64,000 nucleotides of DNA from Marinobacter antarcticus (GCF_900142385.1 NZ_FRAQ01000003.1:124001-188000), one strand, 5' to 3'. Numbered from the stretch's first letter, positions 34,832 through 44,612 are shown. Notes: generated by a model from the letters alone, not told the origin. Numbers and translations are program-made.

Positions 34832-34849
34832 TTCCTTTTTCCCTGCCGT

Positions 34850-35471
34850 TCAGAGCCGCGACGGAGCAAACACCAGTTTAACTTCGAAGCGGCTCTTTCC
34901 GCTCTGATCGGGCGTCGGTTCCGGGTAGGGGCTGGCAGATAGTGCGGCCCGGTAGGCCGCACTATCGATCTGCTCAATCCCTGTCGACCTGATCACTCTC
35001 GCTCTGGTAAGCGCGCCACTCCCTAGTAAGTAAAGCTCCACTTCCCTGATAGCCGATATCCGCAGCGTTTCAAGCTGGGTAGCCAGATGCGTGGCTAGTT
35101 TGATCAGGTAAGGATCCTGCTCCGAGGGCGATTGCGAAATCCTGGTAACATCTTCAGAGATTTGTTTGGCTGATGCCTGAGTGCGGGAACCTGACGTTGA
35201 CGGCTCGCTTTCGGGATTTGAGAGTGTTGCTGAGCTGGTTTGATCCGCTTTTTTCGCCTGAGACTGGCGTGTGGGCAGAAGCGGGTGTCTCGGGAGTGCT
35301 CGCCGATGCGACCAACTCCAGGTTCAGTTGCTGCCGGTGCGTGACCGGGGGAGCCGGGATTAAAGAATGAGTTCCGGACAGCAACAGCGTATGAATCATG
35401 AAAGCAATTGATAAAGCGAGGGCAATCCGGTACTTCGCCGGAAGGCTGTTGTTGCTGCCATGCTCCAGCAT
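34850..35471 (-). pseudogene. TonB-like energy transducer, split by a frameshift
   Basis: From ATG 35471 the first frame gives an N-terminal membrane anchor (IALALSIAFMIHTLLLSGT) and a periplasmic Ser/Thr/Pro-rich linker, ending at TGA 35154-35156 after 105 codons. A different frame (shifted by one base) reads through the linker and gives a TonB C-terminal domain: LATQLETLRISAIREVELYL, then RARVIRSTGIEQIDSAAYRA and PYPEPTP, ending at TGA 34850-34852. The run of six A near 35250 is where the frames could be joined: dropping one A reads Glu-Lys-Ala-Asp and restores about 206 residues. It is a broken gene, a sequencing error at a homopolymer, or a slippage site. Confidence 0.7.
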
Positions 35472-35554
35472 TGATCTCAGGTTACTCCATTATTACCGTT
35501 TGATCGTTGCGCTAAGTGCCGGGCCTGCAGGATAGCTGCGGGGCCCGGGCCAGC

Positions 35555-37756
35555 TCAGGCAGTTTTGCTGCGCAGTGAACCGACGACGGCATCCAGTGCC
35601 CGGTCAATGAATGCACCTTGCTCAAGCAGCGTCATTCTCCCGCGTCGCATCTCATGTGCCAGCTCCACGCGTGTCTTTTCGATGACCTTCAGGCCCATGC
35701 GGTTCACAAAGACGAAACAGTCTGCTTCGTCAATGATCGCTGAAAGCTTGCACCGAAAGCTTGCACCATTAATCAGGCGGAACTCAACCCAGTTGCCTAT
35801 CTCAATGCCGTCGATCTGAACCATGAACTCAGCGATAGCTGAATCCTCAGGCTGAAGCTCCGCTTTATTTCCGGAGTCATCCTGCTCATATTCCTGAGCC
35901 GGAAGCTCTTCAGCAGGTGCCATGCTGGAACTGGCGCGGAAAGCTTCCGCCAGTTCGTGCTTGAGCTGGCTCATAGTGTCATCAAGTTTTGTGGAGTTAT
36001 ATGAAACCTCTTCCAGCCCTGCTCGCAGCGATTTGAGCAGGCCGGGAACAACGCGCACCCACTGGTCCCTTTCTGCATCTTCCTGATGGGGATGCAGGCA
36101 CCAGATCAAATCATCAACAACTTTCACGCTCTCCTGCCAGCGATGCTCCACATCGTCCCGAAGGTAGGCCAGAAACATGACCCGGCTCCAGCCATTGATC
36201 AGAATGTTATAGGTAGGCTCCGGAAGCCGGTAGCGAGCTACGCGTTCCTTTATTACCCGATCCACCAACTCCTGGGCTTTCTGGGATTTAATGCGTCCAC
36301 GCTCAGATTCACGGGTGCGTTGCTCTACCAGGGATGCTTTGCGATTTTCCCGGGCAAGAAACTCTTCAAACTCATCGTTCAGTACTTCAAACAGTGCAAC
36401 GTCACCGTCGAACTCGCAGAGGATCCTCTGCACAATACCGTGAATCTTTTCGTACAGCTTGTCTCTGGCTTTTTCGTCACTGTTGCTCCAGCCAATGCCT
36501 GCACGGGCAAGAGCGTTGAGCAGCTTCCTCGCAGGGTGCGTGGTCTTGCTGAAAAAACTCTTGTCTTTTATGACAACTTTCAGGATTGGTATCTGTAGCC
36601 GGCTTATCAGAACCTGGACCGGGGCGGACAGGTTGTAGTCATCAAGAATGAATTCAAAGAGCATGGATACAAGGTTGATCAGATCCTCGTCCATCTCCTT
36701 GAGTGCAGGCTTTTTGCCATCGCTGGCGTTGGCCTGGGACAGAATCTGTTGAACCACGTCACGAAGATCAATGGTAAGCGGTGCGCCTTCGCTCAGGTTG
36801 TGTTCAGCGCCGGCGTTAGTGCTGACAGGCAATGAGGCCAGCAAGCCTGCCAGTTCATTACCCCCGATAACCCGAGTGTTAGGGTCGTATTGTCTTGACG
36901 GTATGCCGGCATTGGCCCGCTGACGTGCCAGTAGCTGATGGATCTGCTCAAATACGGCGTTGCTGCCAGCACTGACATCTTGCCGGCTTTCTGATCCCAC
37001 CGGGCCTTTCTGGTTCTCGGCAGCTGCTTCGCCCTCAGCTGCGCTATGTCGCTGGCCACTCTTACCGTGATAGCGGAAATTGGGGATAACGCCCGCCTGA
37101 ATGAGGATTCTGTTTGCCTCATCCAACAGCATGCCCAGATTGGAGACAACATAGCGATCAAACTGCTTGAGCAGGATTAACCGTTCGCGGATCTGTATTT
37201 CCAGCGCCTGAATGGCTTCAGTAAAGGCGCTACAAAGATGCTCGGGCGCAATGGGGTTCACAGGTGATTCGTCTGACGCGCCGTCATAGACCTGGCTGAA
37301 GCGGGTCTGGAGCTGCAAAAGAGGGCCCTGGAAATGTGCCTTAGCCTTGGTGATCATGGCGTTCAGTGCAACCTGCTCTTCCAGATCATCATTGCCAACG
37401 AGCGCGAGGTTGTCTGCGTTTGCCTGCCGCCCCAGAGTGTCTTCCTGAAGTTGACCGGTGTGGGGTGGATTGGCAAAAAATTGGGCAACTGTATTCTGGA
37501 AATGACGCTCTACGCCTTTTCGCTTGATGCGAATTTCCCGCATGGCTTCAAAATAGCGATTCTGCTCATTATTACTGCGGGCATTGTTGGCCAGCTCGAA
37601 CAGTGAATCATCAACGGCATCAAAGGCGCCCTGCAGCAAATCTCCGAGCCCGGCGACAACGGTGTCTCGAATGCGGGTGACCTCCACAGGAACCGACTTG
37701 CTGCTTCCAGCTTCTCTATGCCCACGGAGGTAATGTATGCCGGACTGCTTGTTCAT
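35555..37756 (-). CDS. DUF1631 family protein
   Basis: A 733-residue cytoplasmic protein matching DUF1631 (usually 700-800 residues). Largely alpha-helical, with a central region (LINLVSMLFEFILDD, LISRLQIPILKVVIKDKSFF) and a C-terminal beta domain beginning IGNWVEFRLINGASFRCKLS that resembles a PilZ-type barrel, though its canonical c-di-GMP motif (RxxxR) is not evident. Function unknown. ATG 37756 with AGGAG 7 bases ahead is preferred over an upstream start at 37780. Single gene, with a terminator for the upstream neighbour before it. Confidence 0.85.
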   Translation of the reverse strand: MNKQSGIHYLRGHREAGSSKSVPVEVTRIRDTVVAGLGDLLQGAFDAVDDSLFELANNARSNNEQNRYFEAMREIRIKRKGVERHFQNTVAQFFANPPHTGQLQEDTLGRQANADNLALVGNDDLEEQVALNAMITKAKAHFQGPLLQLQTRFSQVYDGASDESPVNPIAPEHLCSAFTEAIQALEIQIRERLILLKQFDRYVVSNLGMLLDEANRILIQAGVIPNFRYHGKSGQRHSAAEGEAAAENQKGPVGSESRQDVSAGSNAVFEQIHQLLARQRANAGIPSRQYDPNTRVIGGNELAGLLASLPVSTNAGAEHNLSEGAPLTIDLRDVVQQILSQANASDGKKPALKEMDEDLINLVSMLFEFILDDYNLSAPVQVLISRLQIPILKVVIKDKSFFSKTTHPARKLLNALARAGIGWSNSDEKARDKLYEKIHGIVQRILCEFDGDVALFEVLNDEFEEFLARENRKASLVEQRTRESERGRIKSQKAQELVDRVIKERVARYRLPEPTYNILINGWSRVMFLAYLRDDVEHRWQESVKVVDDLIWCLHPHQEDAERDQWVRVVPGLLKSLRAGLEEVSYNSTKLDDTMSQLKHELAEAFRASSSMAPAEELPAQEYEQDDSGNKAELQPEDSAIAEFMVQIDGIEIGNWVEFRLINGASFRCKLSAIIDEADCFVFVNRMGLKVIEKTRVELAHEMRRGRMTLLEQGAFIDRALDAVVGSLRSKTA

Positions 37757-37888
37757 GGCCGACTCCTGTTTACGGCTCAACCGGGTACATGACCGAGCTT
37801 GACTGCCTGTTTTTTGATTATAAGTTAAATTTACCGCATTTCCGGCTGCGTTAACATGAATAAAAACTAACCTGCGTGTTAAATCGAA

Positions 37889-37923
37889 AAATAAAGGGTG
37901 CTCCGGAGAAGCACCCTTTATTT
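37889..37923 (-). terminator. Intrinsic terminator after the Yip1 gene
   Basis: AAATAAAGGGTGCT (37889-37902) and AGCACCCTTTATTT (37910-37923) form a 14-bp stem. On the minus strand the T-rich right side follows the stem, ending transcription of the Yip1 gene. It could also work on +. Confidence 0.88.
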
Positions 37924-37956
37924 GTCACTGACACGAATGCCGGGCCCTGATGATCC

Positions 37957-38559
37957 TCAGGTTACATACTCCGGGCCGATACCCATACTCCAGATCACTA
38001 CACTGATTGCAAGGAGGGCGACAAACATGATCAGCCCTACAGTCAGTACCGCTGTGGCAAACATGAACCCGCGATCTTCAGGAATTCTCATCAGAATGGG
38101 CAGACCTTCGTAGAGCAGATACACCGCGTAAGCAATGGCGACGAGCCCTGCCAGCATATTCACCCAGATATTAGGATAAACTGCGATAACCCCGATCAGA
38201 AAGATAGGTGTGGCTGTGTAGGCGGCCATTGTAATGCCCCGTGGCGTTTCATCCACCGCATCATAGGTTGCCGCAAAGAAATCAATGAACTTGCCGAGAA
38301 TGAATATGCCGGCCAGCATGGCGGCATAAAACAGCACGGACAGGCTCAGCGCGCTGCTGATAGACAGGCGTGTGACTTGGCCGTCACCGATTTGCCAGCC
38401 CACTTGGGTGGTTCCGAAGAAACCTGCCAGAGCAGGTATCAGGGCGAGAAGCAAAACGTGTCCTGTGTAAAGGCGGGTAACAGACTCAGATTCTCTTCGG
38501 ATGGCTTCCCATTGTTGGTCAGGATGGGTCAGCAGGCCAAAGGTATGTGTCAGGCTCAT
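37957..38559 (-). CDS. Yip1-domain membrane protein
   Basis: A 200-residue membrane protein with about five hydrophobic segments. The N-terminal cytoplasmic part LTHPDQQWEAIRRE is typical of bacterial Yip1-family proteins, followed by TM helices such as LLLALIPALAGFFGTTQVGW and LMIFVALLAISVVIWSMG at the C-terminus. ATG 38559 with AAGGAG 7 bases upstream is chosen over a start 11 residues earlier. Function unknown. The gap 38560-38710 contains no gene. Confidence 0.82.
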   Translation of the reverse strand: MSLTHTFGLLTHPDQQWEAIRRESESVTRLYTGHVLLLALIPALAGFFGTTQVGWQIGDGQVTRLSISSALSLSVLFYAAMLAGIFILGKFIDFFAATYDAVDETPRGITMAAYTATPIFLIGVIAVYPNIWVNMLAGLVAIAYAVYLLYEGLPILMRIPEDRGFMFATAVLTVGLIMFVALLAISVVIWSMGIGPEYVT

Positions 38560-38710
38560 GGACAAACTCCTTGAATTTATTATTTTTCGCATTCTTCCTA
38601 AGTGTTGGCGGTAGATTGATATGCGTCAAGGAGCTGGTTACATTTTGATCTTTCAAGAACCGGCTTCGCTATAACCGGGGCGTCTATCGAAGAGAGCAGA
38701 AATGACGGTG

Positions 38711-39994
38711 TCAGGTGATGGACAGTGCCCGTTTTTTGCGCTTTTTCGGATGCACAATCGCCGCTTTTACAACGTTGTCCTTGATCTGGAGAACCTCGAC
38801 CCGATGCCCGCCTACCTTCAGGCAAACGTTGGTGTCCGGAATATTCTCAAGGGTTTCAGTGATCAAGCCATTAAGCGTTTTCGGGCCGTCGGTAGGTAGC
38901 TTCCAGCCCAGGGTTTTGTTGATGGTGCGCACGGCGGCAGTGCCATCAACAATGAAGGTGCCGTCGTCCTGTGGAATGATGTCTGGGCTGGTGGCAGCGT
39001 AGTCCGTTGTGAATTCGCCAACAATCTCTTCGAGAATGTCTTCCAGAGTAGCGAGCCCGAGCACATCTCCATATTCGTCCACCACGATCCCAAAACGGCG
39101 CTTACCTTTCTGGAAGTTGATGAGCTGCGTATTCAAGGGGGTGCTTTCGGGAACGAAGTAAGGCTCCTGGCAGAGTTGCAGAATCATGGTCTTGTTGATT
39201 TCTTCCTGTTGCAGCAGTTTGGCTGCGCTGCGCAGATGCAGGATGCCCTGAATATCGTTGATATCCCCCTTAAATACCGGTAGCCGTGTGTGTTGGCTGT
39301 TCCTCAATTGCCGCAGGATGGTGTCGGTATCGTCATCCAGATCGATGCCGGAGACTTCGTTACGTGGCACCATGATGTCGTTTACTGTCACTTTCTCCAG
39401 ATCCAGGATGCTGACAAGCATATCCTTATGCTTTGCCGGGATCAGGGCGCCTGCTTCGTTTACCAGGGTTCTGAGCTCTTCCCGGCTGAGGTGATCGCTG
39501 GCGGCGTCGTTTGGGGAAATTCTCAGAATCCTGAGGATAGCGCCTGTAAACAGGTTTACTGCCCAAACGATCGGGTAAAGGATTTTTAGCAACGGCCCTA
39601 GTATGTAGCTCGCCGGGAATGCAATTTTTTCCGGGAACAGGGAGGCCAGAGTCTTAGGTGTGACTTCGGCAAAAATAAGGATGACGATCGTCAGTAGTAG
39701 TGTGGCAATGGCGATGCCGGCATCGCCCCATATGCGGATCGCAATAACGGTGGCAATGGACGACGCCAGGATGTTGACGAAGTTGTTGCCGATAAGAATG
39801 ATGCCAATAAGCTGATCTGTGCGTTGCAGTAAACTCTGCGCCCGTTTTGCGCCTTTATGGCCGGTTTTTGCCATGTGTTTGAGGCGATACCGGTTGAGTG
39901 ACATCATTCCGGTTTCAGAGCTGGAGAAAAATGCCGACAGCATGATTAGCCCGACGAGAATAATCGACAGCGCAGTAAGCGATGTACCGTCCAA
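38711..39994 (-). CDS. CorC/HlyC-type CNNM membrane protein
   Basis: A 427-residue protein: N-terminal CNNM membrane domain (residues 1-190, with AFFSSSETGMMSLNRYRL and IFAEVTPKTLASLFPEK), two CBS domains (about 205-325, NDIMVPRNEVSGID and FQKGKRRFGIVVDEYGDV) and a CorC_HlyC C-terminal domain (about 345-420). Proteins of this type are linked to magnesium or cobalt efflux; which ion is moved here is unknown. Similar in length to E. coli YfjD. Its promoter side faces the gap after ypjD, 82 bases away, so the two may be co-transcribed. Confidence 0.9.
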   Translation of the reverse strand: MDGTSLTALSIILVGLIMLSAFFSSSETGMMSLNRYRLKHMAKTGHKGAKRAQSLLQRTDQLIGIILIGNNFVNILASSIATVIAIRIWGDAGIAIATLLLTIVILIFAEVTPKTLASLFPEKIAFPASYILGPLLKILYPIVWAVNLFTGAILRILRISPNDAASDHLSREELRTLVNEAGALIPAKHKDMLVSILDLEKVTVNDIMVPRNEVSGIDLDDDTDTILRQLRNSQHTRLPVFKGDINDIQGILHLRSAAKLLQQEEINKTMILQLCQEPYFVPESTPLNTQLINFQKGKRRFGIVVDEYGDVLGLATLEDILEEIVGEFTTDYAATSPDIIPQDDGTFIVDGTAAVRTINKTLGWKLPTDGPKTLNGLITETLENIPDTNVCLKVGGHRVEVLQIKDNVVKAAIVHPKKRKKRALSIT

Positions 39995-40076
39995 ACCAGA
40001 GGTGTCCTTATGTTGCTGACAAGTAGCGAAAATAGGTTGTGATTGTGTCTGGTGTCAAGAGGTTATGGTTGGCGGA

Positions 40077-40883
40077 TCAGCCGCCCTTCCGGAATACCAG
40101 TTCGATGGCGAATTTGCTGCCGTAAAAGGCCACCATAAGGAGAGCGCAGCCGGCCAGTGTCCAGCGGCTCGCAGTTATGCCGCGCCAGCCTTTCGTGTAG
40201 CGACCGACAAGCAGCGCAACGAAAACCAGCAGCGAGAGTAGAGAGAATACGGTTTTATGGGCCAGGTTCTGGGCAAACAGGTTTTCGACAAAGAGGGCGC
40301 CCGTCACAATGGCGAGAATCAACATGACGACGCCTGCCCAGACCATCTCGAAAAGCAGGGATTCCATGGTTTGCAGTGGCGGTAAGTTGCGCACCAGAGG
40401 GCTATTATAGTTGCGCTTCAGTTGGCGGTTCTGGAAATAAAGCAGGCTTGCTTGTATGGCCGCCAGGGAAAACAGACTGTAGGCTGTAACTGACAGCGCG
40501 ATATGAGAAAGTACACCGTAGCTTTCATCAGAAACCACGCGTGACGGCGTGTGTGTGATCAGTGCCGTGATGATGGTGAAGGCCGCCAGCGGATAAACCC
40601 CCAGGAAGAGGCTTTGAACCTGCTTTTTGAGGTTTAGTCCCAGCAAAAGGAAAACGATTAACCAGGAAATCAGCACCGAGCTTTTGAATAAACTGAAGTC
40701 GACACCACCATCGTGGCGAATGGTCTGGGCAATCAAAAGCCCATGAGCAGTGAGCGCCAGTATGCCTATAAGGGTGGTGATCGCAATGTTACTGTGAACG
40801 CGTCCACGAAAATGAAGCGCTTGCAGAGCGGTGCCGACGCTATACAGAAAAAGAGAGGTGACCGCGAGAATCAGCGTTCCCAT
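40077..40883 (-). CDS. ypjD: CcsA-like cytochrome c assembly protein (YpjD)
   Basis: A 268-residue integral membrane protein with about eight helices of the cytochrome c assembly (CcsA/CcmC) superfamily, in the arrangement seen next to ffh in many Gammaproteobacteria. A histidine pair in HALHFRG-like and AHKTVFS segments could be the haem ligands. ATG 40883 has AAGGA upstream; a GTG 6 codons earlier is possible. The gene faces away from ffh over a 181-base gap. Its role in cytochrome maturation is inferred from the family and unproven. Confidence 0.88.
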   Translation of the reverse strand: MGTLILAVTSLFLYSVGTALQALHFRGRVHSNIAITTLIGILALTAHGLLIAQTIRHDGGVDFSLFKSSVLISWLIVFLLLGLNLKKQVQSLFLGVYPLAAFTIITALITHTPSRVVSDESYGVLSHIALSVTAYSLFSLAAIQASLLYFQNRQLKRNYNSPLVRNLPPLQTMESLLFEMVWAGVVMLILAIVTGALFVENLFAQNLAHKTVFSLLSLLVFVALLVGRYTKGWRGITASRWTLAGCALLMVAFYGSKFAIELVFRKGG

Positions 40884-40915
40884 GACTTCCTTATTAACCA
40901 CTGTGCTGGCTGGAG

Positions 40916-40979
40916 ATCGGCAGACATGGCTGCCGATTTGACCGGATTGGTCGTTTCAGGACGATAGTCTGGTTATAAT
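40916..40979 (+). promoter_or_regulatory. Palindrome and -10 element between ypjD and ffh
   Basis: ATCGGCAG/CTGCCGAT (40916-40923, 40930-40937) is a perfect 8-bp inverted repeat with spacer ACATGG. TATAAT at 40974-40979 is a strong -10 candidate for ffh, but no good -35 is visible. The palindrome could be an operator or part of a leader. Confidence 0.35.
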
Positions 40980-41064
40980 GTCGCTATTATGCAACAGGAA
41001 TCAAGGAGCCCAAGCCGGCTCTGAGATTTGTGCACTCAATTTATCCGGGGTACGGAAGAGCAAC

Positions 41065-42453
41065 ATGTTTGAGAACCTCCAAGATCGACTTTCCGGCAGC
41101 CTGCGCAAAATTTCCGGCCAGGCGCGGCTCACCGACGATAATATAAAGGACACTCTCCGGGAAGTGCGCATGGCGCTGCTGGAGGCGGACGTTGCCCTGC
41201 CGGTAGTAAAAGACTTTGTTGAAGGTGTTCGTCAGCGCGCTATCGGCCAGGAAGTCCAGCGCAGCCTTACTCCCGGTCAGGTGTTTGTAAAGGTAGTCCA
41301 GCAGGAGCTTGAGCGGGTAATGGGTGAGGGGAATGAAACCCTCAATCTCGCCGTTCAGCCGCCCGCCGTGATCATGATGGCCGGTCTTCAGGGCGCGGGT
41401 AAAACAACCACGGTTGCAAAACTGTCACGTTTTCTGAAAGAACGACAGAAAAAAACCGTCATGGTGGTGAGTGCTGACATTTACCGGCCGGCCGCCATCA
41501 AGCAGTTGGAAACCCTTGCGGCCGAAGTTGGCGTTGAGTTTTTCCCAAGTAGCGCAGACCAGGACCCGGTTGCCATTGCCGAAGGTGCTGTTGCGGCCGC
41601 CCGCAAGAAGCACATTGATGTTGTGATTCTGGATACCGCGGGTCGCTTGCACGTTGATGAACAGATGATGGGTGAGATCGGTCGCCTGCACAAGGCGGTT
41701 AACCCGGTTGAGACCCTCTTTGTGGTTGATGCCATGACAGGGCAGGATGCTGCAAATACCGCCAAGGCATTTAACGATGCTTTGCCGCTGACCGGTGTGG
41801 TGCTGACCAAGACCGATGGCGATGCCCGTGGTGGTGCCGCGCTTTCTGTAAGGCATATAACGGGTAAGCCCATCAAGTTCCTTGGGGTTGGCGAAAAAAT
41901 TGATGCCCTGGAACCGTTTCACCCGGATCGGGTGGCATCCCGTATTCTTGGTATGGGCGACGTGCTCTCTCTTATTGAAGATGCAGAGCGCAAGCTGGAT
42001 CAGAAAAAGGCAGAGAAACTCACCAAAAAGATCAAAAAAGGCAAAAGCTTTGATCTTGAGGACTTCCGTGACCAGCTTCAGCAGATGAAGAGCATGGGGG
42101 GTATCGGTGGCTTAATGGACAAATTGCCGGGAATGGGGCAGATGGCTCAGGTAGCGCAGCAGCAGGTTAATGATAAGTCGATGGGGCAGCTGGAAGCGAT
42201 CATTTGCTCAATGACCGGGAAAGAGCGTCGCCACCCGGATGTTATCAATAATTCCCGCAAGCGCCGTATCGCCGCCGGTTCTGGAACGCAGATACAGGAT
42301 GTTAACCGCCTGCTAAAGCAACACAAGCAAATGCAGAAGATGATGAAAAAGTTTAGCAAAAAGGGCGGAATGGCGAATATGATGCGCGGTCTTGGTGGTA
42401 TGATGCCGCCGGGCGGTGGCGGCGGTGGCGCGCCGCCATTTGGTCGTATGTGA
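41065..42453 (+). CDS. ffh: Signal recognition particle protein
   Basis: A 462-residue SRP54. The N domain starts MFENLQDRLSGSLRKISGQ. The G domain has GLQGAGKTTTVAKLS, the DTAGRL motif and TKTDGDARGG. The methionine-rich M domain ends with a low-complexity tail MMPPGGGGGGAPPFGRM, which is unusually glycine-rich. It recognises signal sequences of nascent inner-membrane proteins and brings ribosomes to FtsY. ATG 41065 is taken as the start over a longer upstream frame lacking family residues. Confidence 0.98.
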   Translation: MFENLQDRLSGSLRKISGQARLTDDNIKDTLREVRMALLEADVALPVVKDFVEGVRQRAIGQEVQRSLTPGQVFVKVVQQELERVMGEGNETLNLAVQPPAVIMMAGLQGAGKTTTVAKLSRFLKERQKKTVMVVSADIYRPAAIKQLETLAAEVGVEFFPSSADQDPVAIAEGAVAAARKKHIDVVILDTAGRLHVDEQMMGEIGRLHKAVNPVETLFVVDAMTGQDAANTAKAFNDALPLTGVVLTKTDGDARGGAALSVRHITGKPIKFLGVGEKIDALEPFHPDRVASRILGMGDVLSLIEDAERKLDQKKAEKLTKKIKKGKSFDLEDFRDQLQQMKSMGGIGGLMDKLPGMGQMAQVAQQQVNDKSMGQLEAIICSMTGKERRHPDVINNSRKRRIAAGSGTQIQDVNRLLKQHKQMQKMMKKFSKKGGMANMMRGLGGMMPPGGGGGGAPPFGRM

Positions 42454-42467
42454 AAAGCCTTACATGG

Positions 42468-42502
42468 AAAACCTCGAAACAGTGTGTTTCGAGGTTTTCT
42501 TT
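42468..42502 (+). terminator. Intrinsic terminator after ffh
   Basis: AAAACCTCGAAACA (42468-42481) and TGTTTCGAGGTTTT (42485-42498) make a 14-bp stem with a GTG loop, followed by CTTT. It separates ffh from the rpsP operon. Confidence 0.9.
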
Positions 42503-42617
42503 GGCGCGTTTTTAGCATAGAATGGCGCCCCTTTCGAGTATGGGTCTTCGCGTAAGCCACTACTGTGGTCGGCGTGAAACGTACAAAGTTCGTATAACAG
42601 AACAGGATATTGGTTAA

Positions 42618-42857
42618 ATGGTAACAATCCGTTTGGCTCGCGGCGGTTCCAAGAAGCGCCCGTTCTATCATCTGACAGTCACCGACAGTCGCAAATCACG
42701 CGACGGCGCTTTTATTGAGCGCGTTGGTTTTTTCAACCCGATCGCCCGCGGTCAGGAAGAGCGTCTTCGTGTTGATCGCGACCGTGTAAATTTCTGGGTT
42801 GGCCAGGGTGCACAAACCAGCGATCGCGTTGCGCAACTGCTCAAGGCTGCTGTGTAA
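42618..42857 (+). CDS. rpsP: 30S ribosomal protein S16
   Basis: A 79-residue ribosomal protein starting [20 protein letters not shown] with [16 protein letters not shown], the standard S16 pattern and length. First gene of rpsP-rimM-trmD-rplS, 164 bases after ffh. A TAGAAT at 42518-42523 may be its -10 element, but I found no clear -35. Confidence 0.98.
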   Translation: MVTIRLARGGSKKRPFYHLTVTDSRKSRDGAFIERVGFFNPIARGQEERLRVDRDRVNFWVGQGAQTSDRVAQLLKAAV

Positions 42858-42883
42858 GTTTTACTGACCACCGGGGTTGTTGT

Positions 42884-43411
42884 ATGACGCAGAATCCTAA
42901 GGAAACTGTGATCGGTCGGATTACCTCGGTATTTGGGGTTAAAGGGTGGCTTAAGGTTTTTTCCTTTACCGACCCCATAGAAGGAATACTGGACTATACC
43001 GACTGGGTTCTTGATCTGGACGGTAAGCGTATCCCTGTAAAGCTTGAGGAAGGTCGCCGCCAAGGGCGGGCGATCGTTGTCAGGCTCAAAGGTATTAACG
43101 ATCGTGAGCTGGCTCGCACATACTGTGGAGCCGAAGTCAGGGTTCCGACTACTGAGTTGCCCGTGCTCCCTGAAGGGGAGTTTTACTGGCTTCAGTTGCA
43201 GGGGCTAGATGTGTTCACGGTTGACGGTGAATGCTTCGGTCGAGTGGATCACCTGATAGAAACCGGTTCCAACGATGTTCTGGTGGTGCATGCAACGACA
43301 GGCTCCATTGATCAGCGCGAGCGTCTGATTCCTTACCTTCCTGATAAAGTTGTTCGGGAGGTGGATCTGGCAGGGCGTAAAATGATCGTAGACTGGGATC
43401 CGGAGTTCTGA
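42884..43411 (+). CDS. rimM: 16S rRNA processing protein RimM
   Basis: A 175-residue protein with an N-terminal barrel (VIGRITSVFGVKGWLKVFSF) and a C-terminal PRC-barrel domain (GEFYWLQLQGLDVFTVDGE, LIPYLPDKVVREVDLAGRKM). It binds ribosomal protein S19 and helps assemble the head of the 30S subunit. Length is normal. GGGG lies 7 bases before ATG. Three bases before trmD. Confidence 0.97.
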   Translation: MTQNPKETVIGRITSVFGVKGWLKVFSFTDPIEGILDYTDWVLDLDGKRIPVKLEEGRRQGRAIVVRLKGINDRELARTYCGAEVRVPTTELPVLPEGEFYWLQLQGLDVFTVDGECFGRVDHLIETGSNDVLVVHATTGSIDQRERLIPYLPDKVVREVDLAGRKMIVDWDPEF

Positions 43412-43414
43412 CGG

Positions 43415-44173
43415 GTGTGGATTGGTGCAGTGAGCCTGTTTCCGGACATGTTCCAAGCGGTAACAGATTACGGGATAACGAGCAGGGCAGTGCGCGATGG
43501 TCTTCTGACCTTCGAAAGCTGGAATCCTCGCGAGTTTACCCACGATCGCCACCGTACCGTTGATGACCGGCCCTATGGTGGTGGCCCCGGCATGCTGATG
43601 AAGATTCAGCCGCTCAGGGATGCCATTCACGCAGCGAAAGAAGCCGCGCCCGGAAAAGCTTGCGTGGTTTATCTTTCGCCTCAGGGCGAAACACTGAGCC
43701 AGGCTGTTGTTGAGTCACTTGCTGCAGAAGAACGTTTGATTCTGGTAGCAGGGCGCTATGAAGGTGTTGATGAACGCCTGATAGCGGCAGAGGTCGACCG
43801 GGAAATATCATTGGGCGACTTTGTACTCTCCGGCGGCGAACTGGCAGCCATGGCTGTTATTGATGCGGTTACACGCCTCATCCCCGGAGCGCTGGGTCAT
43901 GCGCAGTCGGCAGAACAGGATTCTTTTGCTGACGGTTTGCTGGATTGTCCGCACTACACCCGGCCCGAAGTTTACGAAGGTCAGGCGGTGCCGGATATTT
44001 TGTTGGGCGGTCACCATGGACAGATCCGGCGTTGGCGGCTCAAGCAGTCGCTGAGGCGAACCCGGGAGCGACGCCCCGATCTGCTGGAAAAGCGGGTGCT
44101 TACGGACGAAGAGCGTGAGCTGCTGGGTGAGATTTTAAACGAACCGTGTGCCTCTGAATCATCAGGGCATTAA
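43415..44173 (+). CDS. trmD: tRNA (guanine-N1)-methyltransferase TrmD
   Basis: A 252-residue SPOUT-class enzyme making m1G37 in tRNAs. The trefoil-knot SAM site is visible in [23 protein letters not shown] and [20 protein letters not shown] followed by [12 protein letters not shown]. It starts at GTG 43415 with GGAG 9 bases upstream; there is no alternative ATG. Its last codons overlap a spurious extension of rplS; the true rplS starts 25 bases after the trmD stop. Confidence 0.98.
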   Translation: MWIGAVSLFPDMFQAVTDYGITSRAVRDGLLTFESWNPREFTHDRHRTVDDRPYGGGPGMLMKIQPLRDAIHAAKEAAPGKACVVYLSPQGETLSQAVVESLAAEERLILVAGRYEGVDERLIAAEVDREISLGDFVLSGGELAAMAVIDAVTRLIPGALGHAQSAEQDSFADGLLDCPHYTRPEVYEGQAVPDILLGGHHGQIRRWRLKQSLRRTRERRPDLLEKRVLTDEERELLGEILNEPCASESSGH

Positions 44174-44198
44174 AAGATTGGGTATCAGGAGCATTACG

Positions 44199-44555
44199 AT
44201 GAGCGGCAAGAACAACATCATCAATCAACTTGAAACAGAGCAGATGGCCAAGGAAATTCCCGCGTTTGCGCCGGGCGATACCGTGGTTATTCAGGTTCGT
44301 GTAACTGAGGGCAACCGTGAGCGTCTGCAGGCGTTCGAAGGCGTTGTTATCGGCAAGCGTAACCGTGGCATGAATTCGTCTTTCACTGTACGGAAAATTT
44401 CCTACGGCGTAGGCGTTGAGCGTACTTTTCAGACCTTCTCCAAGCTGATCGACAGCCTTGCGGTGAAGCGTCGCGGTGATGTGCGTCAGGCCAAGCTTTA
44501 CTACCTGCGCGAGCTTTCTGGTAAGGCGGCACGTATCAAGGAAAAGCTGGGCTGA
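44199..44555 (+). CDS. rplS: 50S ribosomal protein L19
   Basis: A 118-residue ribosomal protein: [38 protein letters not shown] and [20 protein letters not shown] then [18 protein letters not shown]. It sits at the 30S-50S interface. The start ATG 44199 with CAGGAG is preferred over a frame from 44148 lying in trmD. Last gene of its operon; a strong terminator follows. Confidence 0.98.
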   Translation: MSGKNNIINQLETEQMAKEIPAFAPGDTVVIQVRVTEGNRERLQAFEGVVIGKRNRGMNSSFTVRKISYGVGVERTFQTFSKLIDSLAVKRRGDVRQAKLYYLRELSGKAARIKEKLG

Positions 44556-44584
44556 TCAGCTATTTGCTGAGAAACCTTGTAGTG

Positions 44585-44612
44585 AAAAGGCAGCCTGAGG
44601 GCTGCCTTTTTC
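44585..44612 (+). terminator. Intrinsic terminator of the rpsP-rplS operon
   Basis: AAAAGGCAGCC (44585-44595) and GGCTGCCTTTT (44600-44610) with a TGAG loop, then another T. It lies before xerD, arguing against an xerD start upstream of it. Confidence 0.92.
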
